64,000 bases of DNA from Dermanyssus gallinae (Eukaryota; Arthropoda; Arachnida; Mesostigmata; Dermanyssidae). Location: contig QVRM01000427.1 in the NCBI GenBank assembly GCA_003439945.1, forward strand, positions 165,146 to 229,145. Direction: 5' to 3'. Below the pieces are notes generated by a model, which was not told the DNA's origin, did no database searches, and saw only the letters and a list, made by a program, of their open reading frames with translations. Shown in pieces: positions 1-11,694 of the stretch (its first letter is position 1; every line of letters begins with the position of its first letter). The position numbers and the translations under genes are program-made.

Positions 1-775
1 ATCGTTTTTAAGAACATGCCCTTACAAGCAGAACTATTGCATATACTTGAACGACATCTGAACCAATTGACGACACAAGTTTTTTATCCTCTCGACTTTT
101 TGCTGTTTGATGCCGCTTTGAAAATGTTATTTGTCTTGATCAAATTTTATAATTTCGAAAAGCAACGTTTTCATGAGAAAACTTGTAAATTTGAATAACT
201 TGTTTTCCTTAAATTCCGAATTTTGGTTTGCGATGTAGAACTTATCCTACGCCCGAGACTTCAGTCTAACCTAACAAGTCTTCGTGTGGGCATATGAGGC
301 TTATAAGATCCAAAAGACAAGCTTATGTTCCTACTACTCATACAGATGTGAACCCGGAAATCAATACGTTTAAACATGTTTGCGAGATGTTTCAGAAAAC
401 GTTTTATTATAAAAGTTGATTATACTTTTTTTTGTTTTCTCAAAAGTTTGAATTTCAGTTTGTGATGTAGGACAAGCAGAAACGTTAGTCTAGCCACAGA
501 AGCCTTAGCTTGCGCAGACGAGGCTCATGAGACCCAAAAGACAAGCTCGTATTCCTGCTGTTCATACCAATGTGAACCCGCAGAACAATATGTTTTAATA
601 TGTTTAGAAAAGTGTTTAGAAAAAAAACGTTTAATTTAAAATAATTTGTTTTCTTAAAAGTTTAAGTTTTGATCTGCGATGTAGGGTTCAGAAAGATATA
701 CACGCTAATGCAATTATAAAATAGAAACGTCAGCGTAACTATAGAAGAATCAGCTTGTGTAGCTCTAAAAAAAAG
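1..775. repeat. Degenerate tandem (satellite-like) array, ~220-230 bp units
   Basis: Three successive units share the block G(C/T)GATGTAG near 231, 462 and 679 (spacings 231 and 217), each preceded by a TTGTTTTC-type T-rich stretch. The first two also share CCAAAAGACAAGCT followed by CATAC-ATGTGAACCCG. The third unit is cut short near 775. The array may run off the left edge. No protein is encoded. Confidence 0.65.
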
Positions 776-1400
776 GACCCGTATTTCGGACCATAACAGT
801 CAACAACTCCAACCAGCTGGACCACAGGCTATAGGCAAATCGAAAGCCAACAAAGCTGGCTCTCCTCTGTGAAGAACGTGAACCCACGACGAAGTTTTCT
901 TGGAAAGAGAGAATTAAAAAAGAGCAAGGAAAGAAGAAAAGTTTAATCGTTGACGTACTCAGTTTTTTTCGTAAAGATGTCAACGCGGCATTCTTTAGAC
1001 CACTGCTATGTCAGCCTGAACTGCTCCTTTGATGAGATGATAGCGGGTCATGTGCCCGTCGAACAGTCTAATTGCAAGATTATTTGGTGATAGGTCTTTT
1101 TCTGATTCTAAGTAAATTATTAATAGCCTTTTTGTTGACAATGCTGGCCAGTTTTTACTTTTAGTGGCGCGATTACAAGATAGCAAGTTGCTCTATGAAG
1201 AAACTGAACAGATCAATGTTCAGATCAAAAGAAAGTTTTGCTTCGTGCGAAATGCTTAGTGCCATTGCGTAAAAGCACAGACATTAAGAAGAGTGTCTTA
1301 TATATGGAAACTTTGACGAAATTTGATGCCAAATCGGCCGATAGTGGTTCGATTAGAGGTAACGAACTATTTACAGTTTAGTGGTGAAAATGAGTGCACA
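776..1400. other. No recognised gene
   Basis: Only short, low-quality open frames on both strands. I see no domain, splice pattern or repeat family here. Confidence 0.5.
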
Positions 1401-1436
1401 CATTCACTTAACTAGAAATGTATTTGCCTATACTTT

Positions 1437-1770
1437 GAAATGAATGGACATTTTAAAGGAAATCGAACAAGCACGGCCTGGCGAGCAGCCGTATATAAAA
1501 GCAGACATTTAACTACAGCATTTGCAGCCCACGGGTTTCATTGCGTGCTATGCAGCACGGAAGAATTTTACGATCCTCAGAAGTGTTGCAGGTGCACGAG
1601 ATGCTGTGGCCAGTGCAACAGATACCACGCCGCAGCATGTCCAGCAGTTCAGTGAATAACTGAACTAGCAAGATGAGAGAAGACCCAATGACGTGAAGGA
1701 AGCACTAGTTCAGTCGGATGTATATGTTTATAATATTACCCAACTTGGGTGTAATAAACCATAAGTAAAT
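1437..1770 (+). pseudogene. LINE-A family relic: ORF2 C-terminal Cys/His knuckle and 3' UTR
   Basis: The frame 1440-1655 ends with a cysteine-rich tail (CCRCTRCCGQCNRYHAAAC) that matches in spacing the ORF2 C-terminus of the intact element at 52515-55262 (CVCKFCGECNICRYHVLTC). The upstream HGFH...C block also matches. A stop follows, then ~100 bp of 3' UTR with AATAAA near 1752. Everything 5' of the last ~70 codons is missing, which is typical of 5'-truncated LINE insertions. It is a separate copy from the one that starts downstream at about 1.9 kb. Confidence 0.65.
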
Positions 1771-1919
1771 GTATTTAAACGTTTTCCAAGTTGGCGGCGA
1801 CTGTGCGGATGTACTTTTTGTGCGCTCTTCTAATATACAACATTTTGGTCCAAAAAGTGACACTTAAGCGGCAACGTGTGTGTGCAAATAAGAAATCTAA
1901 GCCCCGCATACCGATCGGC

Positions 1920-2417
1920 AAATGAATGATCATACTGTGTGCAAAGGATGCAGCAGGCCCGTGCACACTCACTGCTCATTTCAAATACCGGACAGACACA
2001 ACACCAACTGCATGTTTCTAGAGGGAAGTTTTGCTAATAAATTATCAGAACACAACCGCCCCCGGCGAGGCATCCTGCAGCTGCACATCAGAACTACAAG
2101 CACTGAAGGAACAAATCGACGATCTTTCTAAGAAGCTCTCAGAAATCAGCAGCTTTGTACCAAAATCAGCGGATCTTCGACCACGCCCACAGGCAGCCAC
2201 CGAACCACAGCATCGACAACAGCAAAATAAGCCAACGTTATTAGGCCGAGGAACAATCACATCGCGGCGCCTTCATTCCAGCACTAACAGCGATCTCTAG
2301 CACAACATGACGGACACACCAAACGAAGAACAGAGGCGACGCCAACATCCATGGCACTCAGTTGGGAAAGGGAAATTACGTTTAGTGCAGGTGATGACGG
2401 GTACTAACAAGATAACA
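1920..2417 (+). pseudogene. LINE-A copy 1, ORF1 N-terminal half (PHD finger), decayed
   Basis: The translation from 1922 gives VCKGCSRPVHTHCSFQIPD, matching the PHD finger of the intact ORF1 at 51267. After a frameshift near 2040 the 2031-2300 frame continues the ORF1 region (CSCTSELQALKEQIDDLSKK, then a Gln-rich stretch), and 2307-2415 matches the basic stretch ending GTNKIT. The 2A-like leader is absent. The frame is broken at least twice, so this is a dead copy. It is interrupted at 2417 by an RLE-LINE and resumes at 4013. Confidence 0.8.
2407..2417. repeat. Target-site duplication, left copy (RLE-LINE insertion)
   Basis: ACAAGATAACA here matches ACAAGATGACA at 4008-4018 (10 of 11 bases). 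The two copies flank the inserted RLE-LINE, and joining the host at this point restores the ORF1 alignment (GTNKIT then TQLKAVE). Confidence 0.75.
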
Positions 2418-4007
2418 GCAGGGGGACCCCTTAGCACCACCCCTGTTTTGTCTGAGTATCAAGGATCTGGTGGATTCCTTCAGGAGCCCGCTGAACCTCT
2501 GGTATCTTGACGATGGTTTATTAGGAGAAAACGTTTGCACAGCAGCCGAAGATATTCAACGGGTCCTGGATTTCAGTGTTACATCCGGGTTGGAATTAAA
2601 TCCGGCCAAATGCGAGATATGCCTCTTTGGTTCTACCCTTGAGGCCCCCGAAATACATTCACTCCGAAACCTCTTGCCTGGCTGCAAGCTAACCGTCAAG
2701 GACGATCTGGTGCTACTGGGTGTGCCAATTTGCCCCGAGGGGCTCCCAGCAGCAATCGAGCGTTGAAGATTGGAACTAGAAAACGCCGCCGCTCGCCTTC
2801 CTCTTCTGGGAGCTCATCGGGGACTTTTCTTACTCAGGTCCTCCTTTTCGTCCTCAAGACTAATCCACCTTTTTCGAGGGGCCGATTTATCTAATCGAAC
2901 CGACGAGTTGCAAAGGCTCAACGACTTGACACTGTCCACCCTCGAATCCTTGCTGAATACATCTCTACCGCATAGCGCGCGAGAACGGGCATTGCTACCC
3001 GTTTCAAAAGGGGGCCTCGATGTAACAAATTTACTAGTTTAGAAACCGCTTAGCCCATCTTCAAAAGAACCTTGAGGCGCGCTGTGGGGGTAGGCCTGAA
3101 AACGTATTGCCTTAGCGTGATTGGAGATCCCCTCTGCACGACGAGGTACAACGGCGTCTCTTTAATGAAGCTGCCGACGACACAGTCAGAGCTCGCTTAA
3201 ACGCCGTATCCGCCAAGGATTCAGGGGCCTGGTTACACGCGCTTCCCAGTGCCCCCATAGGTACCCTTCTTGATGACGAGTCGATTCGCATAGCAGTAGG
3301 CTTACGACTATGGGCAGACATAGTTAGCCCTCATCGGTGCCAATGTGGTCACCCCGTCGATAAAGTAGGACAACACGGACTATCGTGCATTATTAGTGCA
3401 GGACGACGCTCGAGATATGCCGCTATTAATGAGACCTTTAGCAGAGCCCTTAGGTCGTGCGGTCGTCCGTGCATTCTTGAACCTCCAGGCCTCTGCGCGG
3501 AGGACGGCAAACGTCCAGATGGTATGACACTCCAACCACACCATTCGAGCGAGGCAAAATGCTAGTTTGGGATGCAACCGTTACCGACTCCTTAGCTCCT
3601 TCTATGGTCGGTGGCGGCGCATCCGAAGCTGGTTATGCAGCCCACCTTGCGGAGACTAACAAGTTGAGAAAATACTCATCAATCGACTATTCCCATGAAT
3701 TTTGCCCTCTCGCGTTTATAACCCTGGGTGTCCCTGGCGCGGACCAAGCAGCTGATCCGCAAAGTTGGGACCTTGTTAAACCTGTCATCCGGTGATAACA
3801 GGGCATCGTCCTTTTTTAAACAACGCCTGGATCTTGACATAGAACGTGGAAACGCTGCGTCCGTTCGGGGCACACTTTTGAAGTGGTCTCGCCCTGGCCT
3901 CATCGAAACGCACACGTGACAGTTACAATGCGCATTGGCTTAGCTAGTTTATGTGTATAGACCTAATGTATTATACGGAAAATAAGCTTTAGATTTTATA
4001 TATATAT
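2418..4007 (+). mobile_element. RLE-type non-LTR retrotransposon, 5'-truncated copy (RLE-LINE 1)
   Basis: The translation carries an RT catalytic box LWYLDDG near 2497-2520. About 280 codons later comes the restriction-like endonuclease region: a CQCG...DKVGQHGLSC zinc cluster (about 3340-3390), KRPDGM (about 3508-3525) and LVWDATV (3562-3582), the PD-(D/E)xK signature of R2/NeSL/CRE-type LINEs. In-frame stops and frameshifts (for example at 2764, 3042 and about 3727) make it inactive. The 3' part (GNAASVRGTLLKW) ends near 3919, followed by a short 3' UTR and a (TA)n tail instead of poly(A). It sits inside LINE-A ORF1 with an 11-bp duplication. The clade within RLE elements is not determined. 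Confidence 0.8.
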
Positions 4008-4018
4008 ACAAGATGACA
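4008..4018. repeat. Target-site duplication, right copy (RLE-LINE insertion)
   Basis: Partner of the copy at 2407-2417. One mismatch indicates some age since insertion. Confidence 0.75.
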
Positions 4019-4465
4019 CAGCTGAAAGCGGTAGAGGCGCATAGCGTGCCTGAACATTCACGAACAAAAGAGCTTTTCGTGAGTCGCTTACAGTTGTCAC
4101 ATATGGCAGACGTGCTCAAAGAATACGTGCCTCGAATAATCGGAACCGAAACAGAAGTGAAGGTAACAAAACTTGTTGGCATGAACCAAGCATATTACAA
4201 TTGTTTTCATGTACAAGTAGACGCCAATAAATTCAATGCTTTGTTAGACCCATCAGTATGGCCAAAAGGCATTCACATTCGCCCATACCGAGGCCAACTA
4301 AAAACGTATGCAGTATTCGGTAACGCTATCGGCGGAGAAGCGTGCGCCGGTGTTAAACGAAATGAACCATACGATGATGATGATGATGATGGAATGGACA
4401 CAAACAAATCACATAATACTCAGCCAAAGACTACAACGCACAGAAACAAATGTGTACCAATCTAA
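4013..4465 (+). pseudogene. LINE-A copy 1, ORF1 C-terminal half
   Basis: This 150-codon open stretch aligns almost without gaps to ORF1 residues from about 274 to the end of the intact element at 51267-52475: the FVSRLQLSH, VKVTKL and NQAYYN blocks are conserved. It ends in an Asp-run and a short tail different from the intact copy. The first ATG is an artefact of the RLE-LINE insertion: this is the downstream half of the frame that starts near 1920. Confidence 0.85.
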
Positions 4466-4469
4466 ATAT

Positions 4470-6910
4470 ATGTCATGAAATGTAGAATTATTGGAATCTC
4501 TATGTAGAACAGCAGCGGAGCACGAGTTCAGTAAGTATGATGTACTCTTCTTAACCGAAATGTTTGCGACAAACTGTAATTGTACACTACTCCTCAATCA
4601 CAAATTATTCCATGGACAAGGGGTGAAAGCAGAGGGGAAGGGATAACAATCAAGTAATACAAGTCATTGGTAACTGCCAGGCGCTTTGTACCGGCATAAC
4701 TAAAAATATTATAATTGGCGGTAATTTGACAAAAGAAGGAGCAAGACAAATGGTTTTCAAACAGGTATCGATAACTTGGGCTAAATATTGATAATAAGTG
4801 CAAGCACCCAACATACTATAGTTGAAGCGGACGTAGCTGTATCAAGTTAGTTTCATCGTCAGTTTATCAGGCAGCACGCGCAATTAGCAAATTAACGGTA
4901 ATTCCGTCAGCCGACAGTAAGCATTTAAAGTAGACTTTCGACTTCAGCGTAGTCAAAATTTTAAGGTAACTCTACACGTTGACATACGGCTCAGCCGTTC
5001 ACTTAGCACTCATTTACTAGAGCAAGCATTATAACTAGTCAAATATTGTGAGGATATTAACTATACAGAAAGAACAATTTGGTGAGCAATCCATATAGCT
5101 TCAAAGAGCAAAAATCACACGTTGGTGCAAAAACCCAAACCGTGATTCGATAGGGAATCTCAACAAATGAAACATGCTATTTGCTGCTAAAGAAACGGAA
5201 CTCTTGCAGACCTTCGTCAACTTGCTGAAAAAAAAGAGCATTTAAAACAATGAAGAGAGTCAAAAACCAACATTTTGGAAATGAGCAACGCATGAGAGTC
5301 ATTAAGAAAAGTGTGAAAAAGTCCTGGCCGCAGTTTCCTATAAAGCCGGTTCATCCAAACCCACTAATCAACGACGACGATTGGGCTACTCATTTTACAA
5401 GACAGGTTATATTATGTTAGATGTTAGATTTTATAAGACTTCTCTACAAATATATGGTATTGCCACCACGAGATACTGCGACAGATGATTTTCCGCTGTT
5501 TAGTGAGGGGGAAGTAAAAACCGCCATTAGTACTAAATACACCGGAAAATCAGCGGAATCCGATTCCATTGTTTATGATCACATTAAAGCGAACATTGAA
5601 GTTTTGCGCCCCCCTTCTTAGACGACTATACAATAAACGCCTTCAACTAGGCCGGATACCCAATGAGTGGCAAAAAAGCTTTTTGCAGCCAATCTTCAAG
5701 CGAAAAGAAGACGCTACGGACCCGCGAAACCACAGGGGCGTTCCTCTCACAAACGTTCAATTCAAGATCCTGGCGTCGTTGATCGTTTCAAGATCGCAAG
5801 CGATTACGCAAGATAGGATTCCACATGAACAATACGGTTTTACTCAAAGCCGATCAAATGCGGGTGCAGTCAAGTTTGTTCTAGAACATGCTACACATCG
5901 CCATCGTAAATGGCAAACGCGGCGTTTATCGATTTTCAAACTGCGTTCGATTGTATACCTAGGGATCGACTTCTCGAGATAATCAGGTCTAACGTTTCTA
6001 TAACAGGTAAAATATTTAATCTACTGCATGACATGCTAAGTCATAACGTCATAATCCTTGAAGATAGTGACCACTATGTACTGGGGACCGTCACGCAGAA
6101 CATGGGCGTGGCACAGGGCAATTCAGCCAGCCCTTTTCTATTTATATTGTATGTGGCCGAATTAGCAGATCTCTTACGTGACATCAAAACACCGCACGTA
6201 TTTTATGCTGACGACCTTGTGATACTGGCAAAATACCAAGACCACCTGCAGTATTACCTCAATGCAACAGCAACATAGTGCGAACAAAACAGGTTTACAA
6301 TCAACATCGCGAAGACGAAGGATCCCTGCTTTAGCAAAGTAGGGGCATACGCCGCGGCAGACCACCAGGTTAGAATTAAAGAACTATCTCTCGAACTTGT
6401 CAGCCACTTCTCTTACCTGGAGTCACCATAACCCCACGACTCTCTTTCAATCGACATATTGAGGAGATGCGAGCTAAAGCCACAGCTGCAATAATTCTGC
6501 TTGGTGACTGCCGTGACGTAGACTTGAAAACCAGCATGAATATGTGCATACATTCGTATGAAAATACTACCAATAGCAAGTCGCAACACACTTGATCCAA
6601 TTGAAATGAAGAGTCAAGACAAAATAAAGGCTTGGTATATCAAACGAATTACCAAAGAACGCGTCAGCAACACTCGTAATGGAGCTGTGTAGAGAGCAAA
6701 CATTAACAGAAGTCCGTCCACAAGTGTTAGACGCCTACAGAGACGCCTTTTTGAGAGACTAAGAACATGCAATTGTTATAAACAATTACTCCAAAGGACC
6801 AGTTTTTTGTTTCGACCAGAGTTCGTTACCTCACGAGTGAAATATGTACTGTCCTAAATCGTTGTACTGTGCCTAATCTACCAATGCATGGTGAAATAAA
6901 AGCTTGATTG
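4470..6910 (+). pseudogene. LINE-A copy 1, ORF2 (endonuclease-RT), decayed
   Basis: Fragments in all three frames follow the intact ORF2 (52515-55262) in order. They are an N-terminal endonuclease start (NVELLESL..., YDVLFLTEMF) near 4480-4565, eroded sequence to about 5260, then RT blocks GRIPNEWQK (about 5650), FIDFQTAFD (about 5922), GVAQGNSASPFLFILY (about 6103) and FYADDLVILAK (about 6200). A degenerate thumb follows to about 6800. Many stops and frameshifts are present. An AATAAA at 6895-6900 marks the 3' end. The C-terminal zinc knuckle seen in other copies is not recognisable. Confidence 0.85.
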
Positions 6911-8174
6911 ATTTGGACGAATTTGTTGTATTTCTTTTAGAATGCAATGAAACTGTTTATCAGCGCAGAGTAGAGGAATAGACTCTGTAGTTCTAGGAAT
7001 TTGCAAATTGTATCAATTCGCTGCCGAACAGCAGTCGCAGTCACAGAGCGGCCATTCGACAGAGTAGTAGGTGAGCTCCTGTATGAGGCTGGCTAAGCGT
7101 CGTTCGTTGTGACGCGCGACCAGCTTGCAAACAGTCTTGCACAACCTGTGGGAACTCCTTCGAAGTTTCCACTCTTCTCCGAACGCACGGTCTGCTTGCT
7201 GGTTGATAAGGCTGTGAGAGAGGCGCTAAGCATGTAGTAAGTGCCTCCGCAAAACATGCAAGTGCCTAGTCATAAGCTTTACCCAGCGCGCCTCTGGGCA
7301 CATTGCTGAACGACTCAAGCACAAACAATTGCGTCGACCTTCGTCCCCCCTCCACTATGCCACTACGCGGCAGGCAGAAAGTAGGAGAGAGCTCTCATGC
7401 ATTCTCTGAGTGAAGGTCCCCACACGAGACATGCATTTTCTGAGTGAAGGTCCCCACACGAGACATGCGGTCATTAACGATACATTAGCGAAGGCATTGA
7501 GGCGAACTGGCTACCCAATTGCCCTATAGCCAACAGGATAATGCAGAAGCAATGGTAAGAGGCCGAACCGACAGGAATGACTGGTATATTTTTCAAACGT
7601 AGCCAGACTTCTTGTCTGGGACTCAACGGTGGCTGACTTCCTCTCGCTCTTAGATGTTAGTTACGGAGCGGCCAGATAGAAGCATGCCGCTTCAGCGGGT
7701 AAATAAGATAACCTTAGGAGTGGGTCAAACTCCCCTTCGGAGGGGCGCGTAATATTCTGGTGTGTAACGCGGAATCGCGAGGTGAACGCCTCTAATCGGT
7801 GCGGCAGAGTAGTGTGGTACCTCCATTCCAAAGCTCGATAGGGTGGAGGGTGGGGGAGCTGCTGGCCTGTCTATTCGGGCTGGCGGGCACTCCCGTCAAA
7901 GGCTCGCGCGTATTAAATCGCGAGCGGCGGGAGTGTAAGTATTTCTCTCTTTTAGTAGTCCGGTGGCCTTTAAATCATTGCGCACTCTAGGGCTTTTGAT
8001 AGAACGACCACTGGCGAAGCCAGGGAAAAGGCTGAAAACTACAACACGGAGCAAAAAGGCCGCTCAGTTCCTTTATCATTAGGGAGGCTCTCTGTCGATG
8101 TAACGCAATTGCCGTGCTGTGCCTGTCGGTACCCGAACAGGCTTAATTTAGGCTGAATGTCAATATTCGCTTGG
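6911..8174. other. No recognised gene; contains a 34-bp tandem duplication
   Basis: No coding or repeat family recognised apart from the direct duplication at 7396-7468 and general GC-richness near 7640-7990. Confidence 0.5.
7396..7468. repeat. 34-bp tandem duplication (2.1 copies)
   Basis: The unit beginning CATGCATT and ending CACACGAGA is repeated at 7396 and 7430, with one substitution between copies and a partial third copy. Confidence 0.85.

Positions 8175-8202
<28 letters not shown>
8175..8202. repeat. (TA)n microsatellite
   Basis: Uninterrupted TA dinucleotides, 14 units. Confidence 0.95.
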
Positions 8203-8205
<3 letters not shown>

Positions 8206-10027
8206 TAACGGTCAACCTCGTTGAGCTTGCGATAGTCCACTTTGGGCCGCAGAGGTAGCGCTCCATGAGTAGGTTTGGTGGTAATGTTAGTAGTGGTTAG
8301 TATTGATTATGGTTTCACTTGCTGCTTTTGGCTACTGCGAGCAGTTTTTTGGCAAACCGTAGCGCGAAAACGTGGTGCCGCGCGTTACATATATCTCGTG
8401 TTCGTGTGCAGTGTCTCTTCCTTGCTGCCCGCTCTGAGCGGGCACTCATTCCGACTTACATACTTTTGCTAGCAACTCCGCGTGTTGCCGCTGTTGTTCT
8501 CTCAGCCAAACATGTTGCTATAGACCATGCCTAGTTTTTTCTCTCTCTGTCTGTCTCCTTAGTGGCGACAGTCCGTCTGACCTGATTACTATTATTGTGT
8601 TGTTTGAACAGTTTAGCGTTAGAGGTGCGGAGTAGTCGATGACGTTTCCCTAACACTTTCTCGATGAATCTAGTATTCCCCTCAGTCGCATGTTGTAAAG
8701 TCCCGCAGCTACTTCGTCCCTCTCCTCCCACCCGCGGAAAAGAGGCTCACCAAGATAGCAAAGCTCGCCGCCGTTTTGGTTGCCTGAGTCTGTCTTGTTT
8801 AGCTGAGCGATTCGGTCTCACAAGGAACGCTCTGGAAGCAGCCTAGCCAGAAGGTGTGTGTATATAGTAAGCGAATGAGACAGTGACTAAACGCTTATCA
8901 TTATCTGCTTTAGTGACAAGCTAATCTGTAACTACAAACATTTGTAAAGTTATCTAAGCAATTCGTTGACGATCTGCTGAAGTCTTATCGTATACTATAA
9001 TTATTATCGTATATTTAATAGTTTGTAGTTGATTTTACGCAGAAAACTTCCCACTGTGAGACGACCACATGACTTTCAGGGTGACCTTTATTTTACTTTA
9101 GCGGTATCACGGTTCGATCTAGGCCCTTGATTAACTCAACAAGTAACTGTAAAGCCAATTGGGCTCTCCGTTTTATTAATTGGTAGACGATGAGTTAGAA
9201 TTACTAGAATGACAATAAAATGTGTTAACCGGTTGGTAGGATCGGTGGCAGGTTACGGGTAGAATACTCCCAGTTTGATATTGCCGAACGCAATGTGATA
9301 TTGCGAACTCCAATGAGATAAGATAGGCATTTTTGGCAACGTTTAAGCAACGTATGCCAAGCAACGTGGCGCCACTGTGTCTGTGGGTTCCCTAGTAAAC
9401 GAGCCATAGAACTGCACCGAGCCTTGAGTACTGTACTCTTTGTACTAATATACGTTACTTGTTTACGGCATATTACGAGGCACCCGACCGTTGCTTTCCA
9501 TATTCCCCTCTTTATTTGCGGATAGTTAAAAACTGCAGTATTCGATTAATCTTAGCATGGTTTTCTTTACGTTTACTCGCAACTCGTTCAGAAAACACGT
9601 TAATATATTGCAGTAGCTCTCGTAGACAAACTAAATGATTTTCTTTGATCACAAGTATATCGTCATAGGGTACGCCTATTCCGTATTTGCATACCGTCCA
9701 CTATCAATATAATCGTTTGTTAAAATTTGATACAAGCGCCTCTTGTAATGTTTAAAAATTTGCACTGATTTAGTGAGTGCAGGATCCATATAGATCATTA
9801 AGAATACGGTTACGTGAACGAGACTGTCTAGCATATTGTATATAGTAGACATCGGGTACTCTAAGGATTTTAGCTAATGGTTAAGCCAAACTTTCAGATA
9901 ATAACAAATATAAAAAATACCGCCAAGGTTTATTTCTGGCACAATTAAATGGGCCCATTCCCTGCGTTGCACAGGTTTGACCATGTTTCTAGCGTAACGT
10001 GTTTACGTTTATTCTTGGTCATAATTT
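8203..10027. other. No recognised gene
   Basis: Intergenic-like sequence. Short open frames only, none with recognisable domains. Confidence 0.5.
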
Positions 10028-10039
10028 TATATATGTATG

Positions 10040-10098
<59 letters not shown>

Positions 10099-10120
10099 AA
10101 ATATATATATATATATATAC
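10028..10120. repeat. (TA)n / (TATG)n microsatellite
   Basis: Compound TA-rich run with TATG interruptions at the start and an A-run in the middle. It lies just upstream of a foldback-family copy. Confidence 0.9.
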
Positions 10121-10144
10121 AAGGTAATTGATAACAATATGTAC

Positions 10145-10610
10145 TTGTTTTAAGGCTTGGTAGAACTCGGCAAGAAAATAATGTTTCCCAATGGAAGGAG
10201 GGGGCGGAAACGTCTCGTTTAGGAGAGAGAGTGAAATTTATAAAAGTAGTTATTCTGCCTTTGTTTCTCCTACATAATTGTGCAAAATCTACGTTTGCGG
10301 GAGAACCAACAGCGACAACGCACGAAGGAACCGATTATACCAGCGTGTTCGGTGGAAAATTCTGCACAATGGACGACACTTCACTAGCTAGAAAAGCGAA
10401 TAACCGAATTAAGGAAAGCCATAAAAGGTCATTATGTTACGTTAGCGCTTTTACGTGAAAAATCTTTAAATGTTTCTATTACAACCAAAAATGTACGATT
10501 AACAACCATTCTCACGCAATAGCAAATAATGCCCACCATTTTCGCACCAAAGTGATGGTGCTGCGTTACGTAGTTGTCAAGTAACTAAGCTTTTTCTCTG
10601 ATGATCACCT
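10145..10610 (+). mobile_element. Foldback element family, single-arm diverged copy
   Basis: The succession CAATGGAA, GTTTAGGAGAGAGAGTGAAATT, TTCTCCTACAT, ATTCTGC resembles, in order, the left arm of the 902-bp foldback element at 50281-51182. The segment 10535-10595 (ACCAAAGTGATGGTGCTGCG) is the reverse complement of 19290-19350 in another copy. It is non-coding. The terminal CAGGGTGT sequence is not retained. Confidence 0.55.
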
Positions 10611-11039
10611 TGTGGTAGTGTCCCTATGCGAAAGGCGTTCTCTGGCTACAGAGGCCCTTCCTGCTCTTTCAGCCTCAGTAAGAATACATGATCGGGAAGG
10701 TACCCAATTGTTTCTTGACACAGTCACCTATTAAGGCTGGTTAAACATGTACTGTCGGATGTTAAAAACGTCTAAAGCATGAAATGTACACCTGTGTAGT
10801 GGGTCTCTATTGTGTTACTCTTCAGATATATATATGTAATCAATAAACATCTATAAAAAATAATAAACATGTATGATGCGAATTGCACGGATAAGGCTTC
10901 TGAAGCTTCCAGCAACTTGCTTGTCATTGGGTACAATTAGTGCTTTAACATTTTCTGCCCGGGTAATTCAAAGGAACATCTAAAGTTCAATTTTTCTGCG
11001 AAGTTGAGGAGCCTGCGGCAGAGTGTATCGGCAATTGCT
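10611..11039. other. No recognised gene
   Basis: AT-rich spacer. Nothing recognisable. Confidence 0.45.
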
Positions 11040-11610
11040 GTTGGTATTTGAAAGCTCAATCGCAAGAATCAGAGCCTGATTATTATCGTAAATTCCTACG
11101 TTGCAAACGTGGACTTCGTAAGGATGAGACTTATTTTTATAAGATGCGTTTAAGGCAACTCCAGTGCGCCACTTTTAAGCTATGCAAGCTTAATAATAGT
11201 AATCCGTGCTACTCTGGAGGTCAGTTTTAGGCCTTCGACTGGGCCAATGTAAATCGTAACTGAACTAAACCGTCATTTTGCTACTAGAATCGAGTACACT
11301 GTAAAGGCTCTCCAAGCCAAGGAAAACTTTCAGCCAGTTCTGGTGGCTGCCGGGTTCAAGAGCGATATGTCGTTCACCTCTTTGTCAGTGGGAGTTAGAG
11401 CTAAAGTTGTCTACCGTCACTCTAGCTCGTCCATTGACGCGCGTGATAAATCTTTCCCTGTTGTGTTTTTCAGCTAGGAAAAACGTGTACGCATTTATTA
11501 CCATACTTTTTCGTAAGGCAATTGCTCGTGTGCGGTTCATTCATGTCATGGCTAATTTTAATCCACTCCGGCATTTACCTTGTCTAAATTGGAAACCATG
11601 CAAACCAATT
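11040..11610 (+). pseudogene. LINE-C relic, 5' part (possible pre-RT region)
   Basis: The translation is degenerate, with short stretches (for example near 11410-11460, TRVINLSL) that resemble the segment preceding RT domains of Jockey/R1-like LINEs. Assignment rests mainly on continuity with the clearer RT relic starting at about 11700, on the far side of a SINE-like insertion. Confidence 0.35.
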
Positions 11611-11692
11611 TAAGAGTGGCCGGTCTGGGTCTCGAACCCAGTCCTCCAGAATGCAAGGCAAAAGCTTTGCCACTAAGTCATCTTGCTCGGTT
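11611..11692 (-). mobile_element. tRNA-like SINE head (third tRNA-derived type)
   Basis: On the minus strand there is an A-box-like TGACTTAGTGGC and a perfect B box GGTTCGAGACC. The B box lies in a 5-bp T-stem (CTGGG TTCGAGA CCCAG), so a Pol III promoter is visible. The 5' and 3' ends do not pair as an acceptor stem, so it is not a functional tRNA. It interrupts the LINE-C relic. Confidence 0.6.
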
Positions 11693-11694
11693 GA

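Noticed and set aside
11611..11692. Functional tRNA gene
   Set aside because: The T arm and Pol III boxes are good, but the 5' and 3' ends do not form an acceptor stem. Better explained as a SINE head.
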